A stretch of DNA of 64,000 bases, taken from assembly GCF_004519295.1 (NCBI RefSeq), contig NZ_SOZH01000004.1:496001-560000 (forward strand), written 5' to 3'. The DNA comes from Cellulosimicrobium funkei. Lineage in GTDB: Bacteria > Actinomycetota > Actinomycetes > Actinomycetales > Cellulomonadaceae. This document shows positions 52,742-60,889 of the stretch, in pieces. The position numbers and the translations under genes were made by a program. Numbering within the stretch: position 1 is the stretch's first letter; every line of letters starts with the position of its first letter. The notes beneath the pieces are model-generated. The model made no database searches. It was given only the letters and a program-made list of their open reading frames with translations, and was not told the origin of the DNA.

Positions 52742-54421
52742 ATGATTCGAAGCACGGCGCGCAAGCGTCTGCTCACGGCCGCGGCACTCGTGACGGGCGT
52801 CTCGCTGCTCGCGGGCGCCTGCACCGGCGGGGGCGATGGCGAGGGTGAGGGCAACGGCGGTGAGGCCCGTGTCCTCAACGTCTGGGCCGGCACCCAGACG
52901 CCCATGGTCGCGAACTTCAACCCGTACGCGCCCAACCCGCTGCACGTGACGAACGGTGGCATCTACGAGCCGCTGTTCTTCTACAACCGCGCCGAGGCCG
53001 GCGACCCGACGCCCCGCCTGGGCGAGTCCTACGAGTGGAGCGAGGACGGCACCGAGCTGACCGTCAAGATCCGCGAGGGCGTGAAGTGGTCCGACGGCGA
53101 GGACTTCACGGTCGAGGACGTCATCTTCTCGTACACCAACGACGCGGCGAAGCGCGACTACCTGAACACGATCGAGAAGGTCGACGAGTCGACCGTCAAG
53201 TTCACGTTCAACGGCGCGCAGTTCACGAGCGCCGTGCAGATCCTCGGCACCACGCTCATGGTCCCCGAGCACCTCTTCAAGGAGGTGTCGGACCTCATCA
53301 CGTTCACGAACGACGAGCCGGTGGGCACCGGGCCGTTCACGCTCGACACCATCACGAACGCGACCTACACCGTCGTCCCGAACGAGGACTACTGGGGCGG
53401 CGAGCCGAGCCTCGGGAAGGTCCGCTTCCTCGCGCTCGACAAGAACCAGAGCGCCCAGGACCTCCTCGCCACCGGCAAGATCGACTGGACCACGATGTTC
53501 ATCGCGGACCCGGAGGCGGTCACCGGCGGCGGCCAGGTCTCGCTGCTCAACACCCCGCAGGACCCGACCACGATCATGTCGTGCTCGAACGCGGCGCTCG
53601 GCTGCGCGGGCCCGCAGACGGACCTCGCCGTCCGCCAGGCGGTCAACCTGCTCGTCGACCGCGGCGAGATCAACGAGAAGGCGTTCTCGGGCCACGCGGC
53701 CGTCGCGTCGCCGTCGCTCGCGCTCGTCGGTCGTGACGACCGCTGGATCTCCTCCGAGATCGAGAAGGAGAGCCCGCAGGAGAGCGACCCGGCCGAGGCG
53801 GCCAAGGTCCTCGAGGCGGCCGGCTACACCAAGGGTGCCGACGGCATCTTCGAGAAGGACGGCCAGAAGCTCTCGGTCGACCTCATCTCGGTCGACGGCT
53901 GGAGCGACCACAACGCGGCGGGTGACCTCATCGCGCAGCAGGCGCTCGAGGCGGGCGTGCAGATCAACCACGTGAAGATCACGCAGCAGGAGATGTCCGA
54001 CGCCCGGACCAGCGGCAACTACCAGATGATGATCAGTGGCATCACGGGCACGTCGCTCGACGACCCGTTCGCCATCTACCGCCAGTGGCTCACGACCGAG
54101 TACACGACGCCGGTGGGCGAGACCATCGAGGCCGGCCGCTTCAACTTCCCGCGCTACTCGAACCCGCTCGTCGACGAGGCCGTGGCCACCGCCGCCGGCA
54201 CCAACGACGAGGACACGAAGAAGGCCGCGTACGCCGCGGTGCAGAAGGAGATCGCCCGCGACCTCCCCTACATCGCCCTCGTCGTGAACCCGACCATGTC
54301 GTTCGTCAACACGAAGGACTACACCGGCTGGCCGTCGGAGGACGACATGTACGCCTTCCCGCCGTCGTGGGCCACGATCAGCAACGGCGTGATCCTCTCC
54401 CAGCTCAAGCCCGCGAGCTGA
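52742..54421 (+). CDS. Oligopeptide/oligosaccharide-type ABC substrate-binding lipoprotein
   Basis: A 559-aa family 5 receptor. Signal peptide with lipobox LLAGAC, Cys27 as lipid anchor, then a Gly/Asp/Glu linker. Family blocks: FNPYAPNPLHVTNGGIYEPL near 60, GVKWSDGEDFTVEDVIFSYT near 116, DEPVGTGPFTLDTITNATYT near 191, NAALGCAGPQTDLAVRQAVN near 282 and GYTKGADGIFEKDGQKLSVD near 361. The NFNPYA opening and aromatic-rich pocket resemble receptors that bind cellodextrins or other plant oligosaccharides in related bacteria, but peptide binding is equally possible. Promoter-distal genes encode a full Opp-type transporter. Confidence 0.9.
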   Translation: MIRSTARKRLLTAAALVTGVSLLAGACTGGGDGEGEGNGGEARVLNVWAGTQTPMVANFNPYAPNPLHVTNGGIYEPLFFYNRAEAGDPTPRLGESYEWSEDGTELTVKIREGVKWSDGEDFTVEDVIFSYTNDAAKRDYLNTIEKVDESTVKFTFNGAQFTSAVQILGTTLMVPEHLFKEVSDLITFTNDEPVGTGPFTLDTITNATYTVVPNEDYWGGEPSLGKVRFLALDKNQSAQDLLATGKIDWTTMFIADPEAVTGGGQVSLLNTPQDPTTIMSCSNAALGCAGPQTDLAVRQAVNLLVDRGEINEKAFSGHAAVASPSLALVGRDDRWISSEIEKESPQESDPAEAAKVLEAAGYTKGADGIFEKDGQKLSVDLISVDGWSDHNAAGDLIAQQALEAGVQINHVKITQQEMSDARTSGNYQMMISGITGTSLDDPFAIYRQWLTTEYTTPVGETIEAGRFNFPRYSNPLVDEAVATAAGTNDEDTKKAAYAAVQKEIARDLPYIALVVNPTMSFVNTKDYTGWPSEDDMYAFPPSWATISNGVILSQLKPAS

Positions 54422-54467
54422 TGTCGCACTGCCGAAGAGGAGCTCGGGTGAACGAGGAGTCGGTTCA

Positions 54468-55463
54468 ATGAGGTACTACGCACGGCGGATCGCGTTCTAC
54501 GTGGTCACCTTCTGGGCCGCCGTCTCGCTCAACTTCCTTCTCCCGCGGGCCATCCCCGGTGATCCCAAGCAGATCTACCTCGACACCCTGCTCCGGAAGA
54601 ACGGTGAGCTGACTCCGGGCCTCATCCAGAGTGTCGACATCCTCTTCGGCAGTGACGACGCCTCGCTGTGGGAGCAGTACCTCACGTACTGGAAGAACAT
54701 CTTCACAGGTGATCTCGGTACGTCGGTCCTGTACTTCCCGGCACCCGTCAGCCAGCTGCTCGGCGAGGCCCTCCCCTGGACGGTGGGCCTCGTCGGGCTG
54801 GCGACGATCATCGCGTTCCTCCTCGGCGTCGGCCTCGGCGCATGGGTCGGGTGGAAGCGCGGTACGTGGGTCGACCACATCATCCCCGCGTCGACCTTCC
54901 TCCAGGCGGTGCCGTACTTCTGGCTCGCCCTGGTCCTCATCTCGATCTTCTCGGTGTCGCTCGGCTGGTTCCCCATCGTGGGCGCGTACGACATCTTCGA
55001 GTTCGACAGCGGTCCCGAGTGGTCGTGGGACTTCGTGGGCAGCGTGATCTACCACGGCACGCTCCCGGCCGTGACGATCATCCTGTCGGCGATGGGCGGC
55101 TGGCTCCTCGGGATGCGCAACATGATGGTCTCGACGATCGCCGAGGACTACGTCACGACGGCCGAGGCCAAGGGCCTGCGCCCCTTCCGGGTCGCGCTGA
55201 CGTACGCGACGCGGAACGCGGTCCTGCCGTCCGTCACGGGCTTCGGCATCGCGCTCGGCTTCGTCGTCGCCGGGTCGGTGGTCATGGAGCAGGCCTTCAG
55301 CTACCCCGGCATCGGCAAGCTGCTCTTCACCGCGGTCCAGGCGAAGGACTACGCGCTCATGCAGGGCGCCTTCCTCGTGATCACCGTCGTGGTGCTCGCG
55401 GCGAACTTCCTCATGGACCTGATCAACGGCATCATCGACCCGAGGACGCGGAACAATGGCTGA
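54468..55463 (+). CDS. Opp-type ABC transporter permease (DppB-like)
   Basis: A 331-aa inner-membrane permease. MRYYARRIAFYVVTFWAAVS opens the first helix, followed by LNFLLPRAIPGDPKQIYLD. The coupling loop is DYVTTAEAKGLRPFRVALTY near 229, and VVAGSVVMEQAFSYPGIGKL near 265 and LMDLINGIIDPRTRNNG at the end are the DppB/OppB pattern. It starts 46 bases after the receptor with GAGGAG ahead of its ATG and overlaps the next gene by eight bases. Confidence 0.93.
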   Translation: MRYYARRIAFYVVTFWAAVSLNFLLPRAIPGDPKQIYLDTLLRKNGELTPGLIQSVDILFGSDDASLWEQYLTYWKNIFTGDLGTSVLYFPAPVSQLLGEALPWTVGLVGLATIIAFLLGVGLGAWVGWKRGTWVDHIIPASTFLQAVPYFWLALVLISIFSVSLGWFPIVGAYDIFEFDSGPEWSWDFVGSVIYHGTLPAVTIILSAMGGWLLGMRNMMVSTIAEDYVTTAEAKGLRPFRVALTYATRNAVLPSVTGFGIALGFVVAGSVVMEQAFSYPGIGKLLFTAVQAKDYALMQGAFLVITVVVLAANFLMDLINGIIDPRTRNNG

Positions 55464-56619
55464 CCCCACCCGTGACGCCGAGACCGTGACTCCCGCGGCC
55501 GACGCCGCTCCTGCCGCCTCCGTGGTGGTGGACGGCCTGCCGCCCGAGAACCGGACCGCCGGCATCGTGCCGGACGTGCCCATCGCCCCGCCCGAGGCCG
55601 TCGTCGCGGGCGAGCCCGTCCCACAGAGCACCGCGCCGAAGCGCGGCATCCGGGCGATGCTCCCGCGCCGTTCGGGCAAGCTCGTCGTCGGCCTCGTGCT
55701 GACGCTCGGGATCGTGCTCTTCTCCGTCGTGGCGCCGCTGTTCAGCCAGAGCCCGCGGGCGACGTCGAACCCGGCGTACCTGCCGCCGAGCACCGAGCAC
55801 CTGCTCGGCACGAACAACATCGGCGTCGACATCTTCGCCCAGGTCGCGCACGGCGGCCTCGGCTCCCTCACGGTGGGACTGCTCGCGGGCGTGATCGCGA
55901 TGGTCCTCTCGCTCCTGTTCGGCATCATCGCCGGCTACGTCGGGGGCTGGACCAACGAGATCCTGTCCTTCGTCACGAACATCATGCTCGTGATCCCCGG
56001 GCTCCCCCTGATCATCGTGATCTCCGCCTACCTCGAGTCCCGCTCGCTCTTCCTCGTCGCCCTGATCCTCGGCATCACCGGGTGGGCGGGGGCGGCGATC
56101 GTGCTACGGGCACAGGCCCGGTCCCTGCGCAGCCGCGACTACGTCTACGCGGCCAACGTCGCGGGCGAGAAGGCGCCGCGCATCGTCCTCGTCGAGATCC
56201 TGCCGAACCTCCTGCCGCTGCTCACCGCGAACTTCCTGGGCGCCGTGCTCCTCGCGATCCTCAGCGAGGCCGGCCTCTCGTACCTCGGCCTCGGGCCGTC
56301 CGGGTCGGTGACGTGGGGCACCATCCTCAACGAGGCCAGCACGCAGAACGCGATGGCGTACGGGCGCTGGTGGTGGTTCGTCCCGCCGGGCCTCCTCATC
56401 GCGCTGTTCGGCTGCGGGCTCGCCCTCATCAACTTCAGCATCGACGAGATCATCAACCCCAAGCTGCGGACGGCCCCTGCCGCGGTCAAGAACGTCCGCC
56501 TCGCGCGCAAGCAGCGTGCGAAGCTCCAGGCGGCGATCGCGCCGAGCACCGCCACGGCCGGCACGGCGGGCACCGCGGCCGACACCCCCGCCCGCGACGA
56601 CGAGAAGGTCCAGTCATGA
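55456..56619 (+). CDS. Opp-type ABC transporter permease (DppC-like)
   Basis: A 387-aa permease. A long Ala/Pro/Glu-rich N-terminal tail of about 70 residues precedes the first helix LVVGLVLTLGIVLFSVVAPL. The DppC hallmark appears as HLLGTNNIGVDIFAQVAHGG near 115 (LGTNN.GVD in place of GTD..GRD). The coupling region VYAANVAGEKAPRIVLVEIL near 231 and the C-terminal LSYLGLGPSGSVTWGTIL near 275 complete it. A charged/Ala/Thr tail of about 50 residues ends the protein. ATGA overlap with the ATPase gene. Confidence 0.92.
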   Translation: MADPTRDAETVTPAADAAPAASVVVDGLPPENRTAGIVPDVPIAPPEAVVAGEPVPQSTAPKRGIRAMLPRRSGKLVVGLVLTLGIVLFSVVAPLFSQSPRATSNPAYLPPSTEHLLGTNNIGVDIFAQVAHGGLGSLTVGLLAGVIAMVLSLLFGIIAGYVGGWTNEILSFVTNIMLVIPGLPLIIVISAYLESRSLFLVALILGITGWAGAAIVLRAQARSLRSRDYVYAANVAGEKAPRIVLVEILPNLLPLLTANFLGAVLLAILSEAGLSYLGLGPSGSVTWGTILNEASTQNAMAYGRWWWFVPPGLLIALFGCGLALINFSIDEIINPKLRTAPAAVKNVRLARKQRAKLQAAIAPSTATAGTAGTAADTPARDDEKVQS

Positions 56620-57533
56620 GCGCACCGACCCTCACCGCGAAGCCTGCGGGCGACTTCGGGGCCCCGCCCGGTGCGGTCCCCGTGCTCACGGCGCGGAACG
56701 TCTCGATCGAGTACCAGGTGAACCCGGTCGTGCAGGCCGTGAAGGACGTGTCCCTGACCCTGCACCGAGGCGAGATCCTCGGCCTCGCGGGCGAGTCCGG
56801 CTGCGGCAAGACGACCCTCGCGTACGGGCTCAACCAGCTCCTCAAACCGCCGGCGCTGCGCACGAGCGGGGAGATCGTCCTCCACGACAAGGACGGCGAC
56901 GACATCGACGTCGCCGCCCTGTCCGGGGACTCGCTGCGGGCGTTCCGCTGGGACAAGGTCTCGATGGTCTTCCAGGGGGCGATGAACTCCCTCAATCCCG
57001 TGATCAGCATCAAGGCCCAGCTGTTCGACGTCTTCGCGACGCACCGCCCGGGGATGTCCGCGAAGGCCAAGCTCGAGCGCAGCCGTGAGCTGCTGGAGCT
57101 CGTCGGGGTCGACCCGAACCGGCTCGACAGCTACGCGCACGAGCTCTCCGGCGGCATGCGCCAGCGCGTCATGATCGCGATGGCCCTCGCGCTCCAGCCG
57201 CAGGTCATGATCATGGACGAGCCGACGACGGCGCTCGACGTCGTCGTCCAGCGCGGCATCCTGCGCGAGATCATGCGGCTCCGCGAGCAGTTCGACTTCG
57301 CCGTCGTCTTCATCACGCACGACCTGCCGCTGCTGCTGGAGATCAGCGACCGGATCGCGGTCATGCTCCGCGGCGAGATCGTCGAGCTCAACACGGCCGA
57401 GGAGATCTACAACGCGCCCGCGCACGAGTACACGCGCCGCCTGCTCGGGTCGTTCCCGAGCCTGACGGGCGACCGTGGCGGGTTCGTCCGGTCCGGCGAG
57501 GACACCGCCGACAGCACGGGAGGGGTGGCCTGA
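56616..57533 (+). CDS. Opp-type ABC transporter ATP-binding protein (DppD-like)
   Basis: A 305-aa ATPase. Walker A GESGCGKTTLAYG starts near 59, Q-loop SMVFQGAMNSLNPVISIKAQ, signature [20 protein letters not shown] near 177, Walker B VMIMDEPTTALDVVVQRG, switch FITHDLPLLLEI, and the oligopeptide tail HEYTRRLLGSFPSLTGDR. Q-loop GAMNSLNP is common in sugar-importing Opp-like systems of actinobacteria and thermophiles, which slightly favours an oligosaccharide substrate. Overlaps the next start by one base. Confidence 0.94.
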   Translation: MSAPTLTAKPAGDFGAPPGAVPVLTARNVSIEYQVNPVVQAVKDVSLTLHRGEILGLAGESGCGKTTLAYGLNQLLKPPALRTSGEIVLHDKDGDDIDVAALSGDSLRAFRWDKVSMVFQGAMNSLNPVISIKAQLFDVFATHRPGMSAKAKLERSRELLELVGVDPNRLDSYAHELSGGMRQRVMIAMALALQPQVMIMDEPTTALDVVVQRGILREIMRLREQFDFAVVFITHDLPLLLEISDRIAVMLRGEIVELNTAEEIYNAPAHEYTRRLLGSFPSLTGDRGGFVRSGEDTADSTGGVA

Positions 57534-58417
57534 TGGGCACGCTCGAGATCCGGAACCTCACCAAAGACTTCGTCATCCGCAACGGGTGGAAGCGGTCGCG
57601 GCTGCGTGCGGTGAACGACGTGTCGTTCACGCTCGAGCCGGGCAAGACGATCGCCATCGTCGGTGAGTCGGGTTCCGGGAAGTCGACCGTCGCGCGGATG
57701 ATCGCGAAGCTCGAGACGCCGACGTCCGGCGACATCCTGCTCGACGGCGTCCCGTCCGCCCGGCGTGGCCGTGGCCTGGCCGAGTACCGGCACGACGTCC
57801 AGATGGTGTTCCAGGACCCGTTCGCGTCGCTCAACCCGTTCCACTCGATCCGTCACCACCTGGAGCGGCCGCTGCGGATCCACGGGCGCGCGAAGACGGC
57901 CGCCGAGCTCGACGCAGCCGTCGACGAGCTCCTCACGCGCGTGAACCTCACGCCCCCGGGGACGTTCGCGGAGAAGCGTCCGCACGAGATGTCCGGAGGT
58001 CAGCGGCAGCGCGTCGCGATCGCCCGCGCGCTCGCCCCCGGCTCCCGGTTCCTCGTCGCGGACGAGCCCGTGTCGATGCTCGACGTGTCGATCCGGCTCG
58101 GGGTGCTCAACCTGCTGGCGCGCCTGCAGCGCGAGGAGAACCTCGGCGTCCTCTACATCACGCACGACCTCGCGACGGCGCGGCACTTCAGCGACGAGAT
58201 CCTCGTGATGTTCCGCGGGAACGTCGTCGAGCGCGGGCCGTCGGACCAGGTCATCCTCGACCCGCAGCACGAGTACACGAAGCTGCTCCTCGGGGCGGCG
58301 CCGGAGCCGCAGAACCACGGCCGCCTCCGCGAGGAGGTGCGCCGCGAGCTCGCCGCGGCCGCGGCGGGCGAGGGCGACGCCGTCGCCCGCGACCGCTTCG
58401 GCACGCGCGGCATGTGA
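57533..58417 (+). CDS. Opp-type ABC transporter ATP-binding protein (DppF-like)
   Basis: A 294-aa ATPase, partner of the preceding one. Walker [14 protein letters not shown] starts at 44, Q-loop QMVFQDPFASLNPFHSIRHH, signature [20 protein letters not shown] near 152, Walker B FLVADEPVSMLDVSIRLG, switch YITHDLATARHF, tail HEYTKLLLGAAPEPQ. The DEPVSMLD with Met is normal for DppF-like subunits of this group. The operon (receptor, two permeases, two ATPases) is complete; no glycosidase or regulator lies beside it in the window. Confidence 0.94.
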   Translation: MGTLEIRNLTKDFVIRNGWKRSRLRAVNDVSFTLEPGKTIAIVGESGSGKSTVARMIAKLETPTSGDILLDGVPSARRGRGLAEYRHDVQMVFQDPFASLNPFHSIRHHLERPLRIHGRAKTAAELDAAVDELLTRVNLTPPGTFAEKRPHEMSGGQRQRVAIARALAPGSRFLVADEPVSMLDVSIRLGVLNLLARLQREENLGVLYITHDLATARHFSDEILVMFRGNVVERGPSDQVILDPQHEYTKLLLGAAPEPQNHGRLREEVRRELAAAAAGEGDAVARDRFGTRGM

Positions 58418-58533
58418 GACGGGCGTCGCCCGTCCCCTCTTCGTCCGGGCAGCGGGGGTTGCCCGGCGGCACGCGTCGGTAGTGACGCGTGCGCGTCGCG
58501 CGGGCCAGGTCAGTCGGACGCCCTGGCCCGCGC
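58418..58533 (+). terminator. Stack of four hairpins after the ABC operon
   Basis: Starting at the stop codon: GACGGGC/GCCCGTC followed by CCCTCTTCG; CCGGGCA/TGCCCGG (58445-58466); CACGCGTC/GACGCGTG (58470-58491); and GCGCGGGCCAGG (58498-58509) with CCTGGCCCGCGC (58522-58533). The first is a likely terminator. The last is close to the next gene's start and could be regulatory. Confidence 0.5.
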
Positions 58534-58605
58534 GCTCGCCCCGTCCGTCGTCGTTCGTCCTGCCACGCAGGACGTCCCCGGCGACGGGTGGGTAGGGTCG
58601 GGCTC

Positions 58606-60168
58606 GTGCCCGCCCGTCACCTGCGCCTCGCGCGACCCGAGCCCTCCGCCCCGAGCACCGCCGCGCTGGTCACCGACGCGCTCGCGGCGCTGCGCCGCGA
58701 GATGGAGGTACCGGAGAGCTTCCCGGACGGGGTGCTCGCCGAGGCCGAGGAGGTCGTGCGCGAGGACCGCGCGGTGCCCGGTCCGGGGCGCGTCGACCTG
58801 CGCGACGTCCCGTTCGTCACGATCGACCCGCCGGGCTCGATGGACCTCGACCAGGCGCTGCACCTCGAGCGGGCCGGGGGAGCGCCGGGCGACCCGGCGG
58901 GCGCCGCGTTCGTCGTGCGCTACGCGATCGCCGACGTCGGCGCGTTCGTCGTGCCGGGCGGCGCGATCGACGCCGAGGTCCACGAGCGCGGCACGACCCT
59001 CTACGCGCCCGACGGCCGCACCCCGCTGCACCCGGCCGTGCTGTCCGAGGGCGCGGCGAGCCTCCTGCCGGGCGAGGACCGCCCGGCCGCGGCCTGGCGC
59101 GTCGTGCTCGACGCCCGCGGCGAGATCCTCGACGCGAGGGTGCGGCGCGCCGTCGTGCGCTCGACGCAGCGCCTCACCTACGGCGAGGCGCAGGCCCGGA
59201 TCGACGCTCGTCCCGCCGGGGACGACACCGGCGACCCCCTCCTGCTGCTCCGCGAGGTGGGCGAGCTGCGGCTCGCGCGCGAGCGCGAGCGCGGCGGTGT
59301 GTCGCTCGAGGTCCCGGAGCAGGAGATCGTCACGCGCGACGACGGCTCGTTCGGCCTCGAGTTCCGCTCGACCCTCCCGGCGGAGGCCTGGAACGCGCAG
59401 GTGTCGCTGCTCACGGGCATCGCGGCGGCGCGGATCATGCGCGCGGGGGGTGTCGGCGTCTTCCGCGCGCTGCCGGAGGCCGACCCGCGCGACCTCGCGC
59501 GCCTGCGCCGCACGGCCCGCGCGCTCGGCATCGGCTGGCCGCGCGAGACGCCGTACGCCGAGCTCGTCCCGACGCTCGACTCGCGCGTCCCGCGCCATGC
59601 CGCGTTCCTCAACGAGGCGACGTCGCTGTTCCGGGGCGCGTCGTACGAGGCGTTCGGCGGCACGGGCCAGGAGCCCGGCGTGCCCGACGACGCGGCGCAC
59701 GCCGCGATCGGCGCGGAGTACGCGCACGTCACCGCGCCCCTGCGCCGGCTCGTGGACCGCTACGGCACCGAGGTGTGCCTCGCGCTGTGCACGGGGGAGG
59801 ACGTGCCGCAGTGGGTGCTCGACGCCCTGCCCGGTCTCCCGCGCACCATGGCCCGCACGGGCCAGCGCGCGAGCGCGTACGAGCGCGCGATCGTCGACGT
59901 CGTCGAGGCCGCGCTGCTCACCGGCCGCGAGGGCGAGGAGTTCGACGGCGTCGTGGTCGACGTCGAGGACGACCGCGAGCGCGCCCGCCGTCTCGAGCGC
60001 GAGGACGCCGACGAGGCGGGCGGGGCACGGCGCGGCCAGGTGGTCCTCGCCGACCCCGCGGTGCGCGCCCCCGTCGAGGGGGCGGACCTCCCGCTCGGCA
60101 AACCGGTGCGCGCCACGCTGCGCGAGGCGTCGGTGCCCGGGCGCCGGGTCCGGTTCACCGTCGGCTGA
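58606..60168 (+). CDS. RNB-domain ribonuclease (RNase II/R family)
   Basis: A 520-aa 3'-5' exoribonuclease-type protein. The catalytic Asp cluster is in PFVTIDPPGSMDLDQALHLE starting near 69. Other RNB blocks: VRYAIADVGAFVVPGGAIDA near 105, GTTLYAPDGRTPLHPAVLSE near 130, LPAEAWNAQVSLLTGIAAAR near 258, and YAHVTAPLRRLVDRYGTEVC near 371. It lacks the N-terminal cold-shock and C-terminal S1 domains of full RNase R, as in the short actinobacterial form. GTG 58606 is used; GTG 58588 in frame is an alternative. Followed 30 bases later by a sterol-carrier-family gene, probably one unit. Confidence 0.88.
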   Translation: MPARHLRLARPEPSAPSTAALVTDALAALRREMEVPESFPDGVLAEAEEVVREDRAVPGPGRVDLRDVPFVTIDPPGSMDLDQALHLERAGGAPGDPAGAAFVVRYAIADVGAFVVPGGAIDAEVHERGTTLYAPDGRTPLHPAVLSEGAASLLPGEDRPAAAWRVVLDARGEILDARVRRAVVRSTQRLTYGEAQARIDARPAGDDTGDPLLLLREVGELRLARERERGGVSLEVPEQEIVTRDDGSFGLEFRSTLPAEAWNAQVSLLTGIAAARIMRAGGVGVFRALPEADPRDLARLRRTARALGIGWPRETPYAELVPTLDSRVPRHAAFLNEATSLFRGASYEAFGGTGQEPGVPDDAAHAAIGAEYAHVTAPLRRLVDRYGTEVCLALCTGEDVPQWVLDALPGLPRTMARTGQRASAYERAIVDVVEAALLTGREGEEFDGVVVDVEDDRERARRLEREDADEAGGARRGQVVLADPAVRAPVEGADLPLGKPVRATLREASVPGRRVRFTVG

Positions 60169-60198
60169 CGCCGGGCCGCGCGGCCTAGGCTGGTCCTC

Positions 60199-60570
60199 GT
60201 GCCTGCCCGACGCCGTACCGACCCCGCCGCCGGCCGCCTCGCCCTGGCGACGTGGCGCGACGACCCCACCGACCGCCGCGCCGTGACGACGGCCGTGCGG
60301 TTCACGCTCGAGGAGCTCGCCGACGTCGCGCCCGGGCACACGGTCGAGGTGCGCGTACCGCCCGCGGGGGCCGTCCAGGCGGTCGAGGGCCCGCGGCACA
60401 CGCGCGGGACGCCGCCGAACGTCGTCGAGACGGACCCGCAGACGTGGCTGGGCCTCGTCACGGGGGCCGTCGCCTGGGCCGACGCCGTCGCGGACGGGCG
60501 CGTCCGCGCGTCGGGCGAGCGCTCCGACATCTCCTTCCTGCTGCCGCTCCAGGCGGCCCGGCCGCGCTGA
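60199..60570 (+). CDS. Sterol carrier family protein (bacterial SCP-like)
   Basis: A 123-aa cytoplasmic protein of the actinobacterial SCP-like family often found near purine genes. Signature: [20 protein letters not shown] near 51, [20 protein letters not shown] near 71, then [19 protein letters not shown]. Lipid or hydrophobic ligand binding is assumed from the fold; no activity is known. The GTG start has no clear ribosome site (GGCTGGTCCTC ahead), consistent with a leaderless or coupled transcript. Confidence 0.82.
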   Translation: MPARRRTDPAAGRLALATWRDDPTDRRAVTTAVRFTLEELADVAPGHTVEVRVPPAGAVQAVEGPRHTRGTPPNVVETDPQTWLGLVTGAVAWADAVADGRVRASGERSDISFLLPLQAARPR

Positions 60571-60889
60571 CCCCTCCGGCGGGGCCTCGGCATCCGCTCG
60601 CGGGCGGCGAGCGTGTTACCGGTGGGTAACGTTCTGGGGGCCGGTCTGGCGGAGCGCCGGACGGGGGACTAGCGTCCCAGGATGACCGGCCGCCGTCCGC
60701 GCGGGCGCTCGCGGCACGACGACGTGCGCTGGCGTTCTCGTGACGGTGACACGGCAGCAACCGCACGTTCATCCAGGTGGGGTGCGATGTCCCGGGGAGG
60801 CAGGGCGTCGCCCCGTCCGAGGGACGTCCCCGACCCACGGGAACGCGCGAGCTGCTGCCCGGCCGTCCGCACGAGATGAAGGAGTCAGC
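60571..60889 (+). other. Gap before the secreted nuclease gene
   Basis: The 319 bases hold no gene I support. A GTTACC-GGTG-GGTAAC dyad (60615-60630) and a following GTAACGTTCTG could be a regulator site; nucleotidase genes are often phosphate controlled, but the match to known PHO boxes is poor. A 65-codon arginine-rich ORF (60682-60879) has no ribosome site and looks random. A GGCAGCAACC...GGGGTGCG stretch (60753-60788) faintly recalls a SAM-riboswitch core but lacks the rest. Confidence 0.4.

Noticed and set aside
60753..60805. Possible fourth SAM riboswitch (GGCAGCAACC...GGGGTGCG)
   Set aside because: No closing P1 stem, no AGCCCCGGCT segment and no sulfur gene downstream; only two short motifs match.
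60682..60879. 65-codon ORF ahead of the secreted nuclease
   Set aside because: Arg-rich random composition and no ribosome site.
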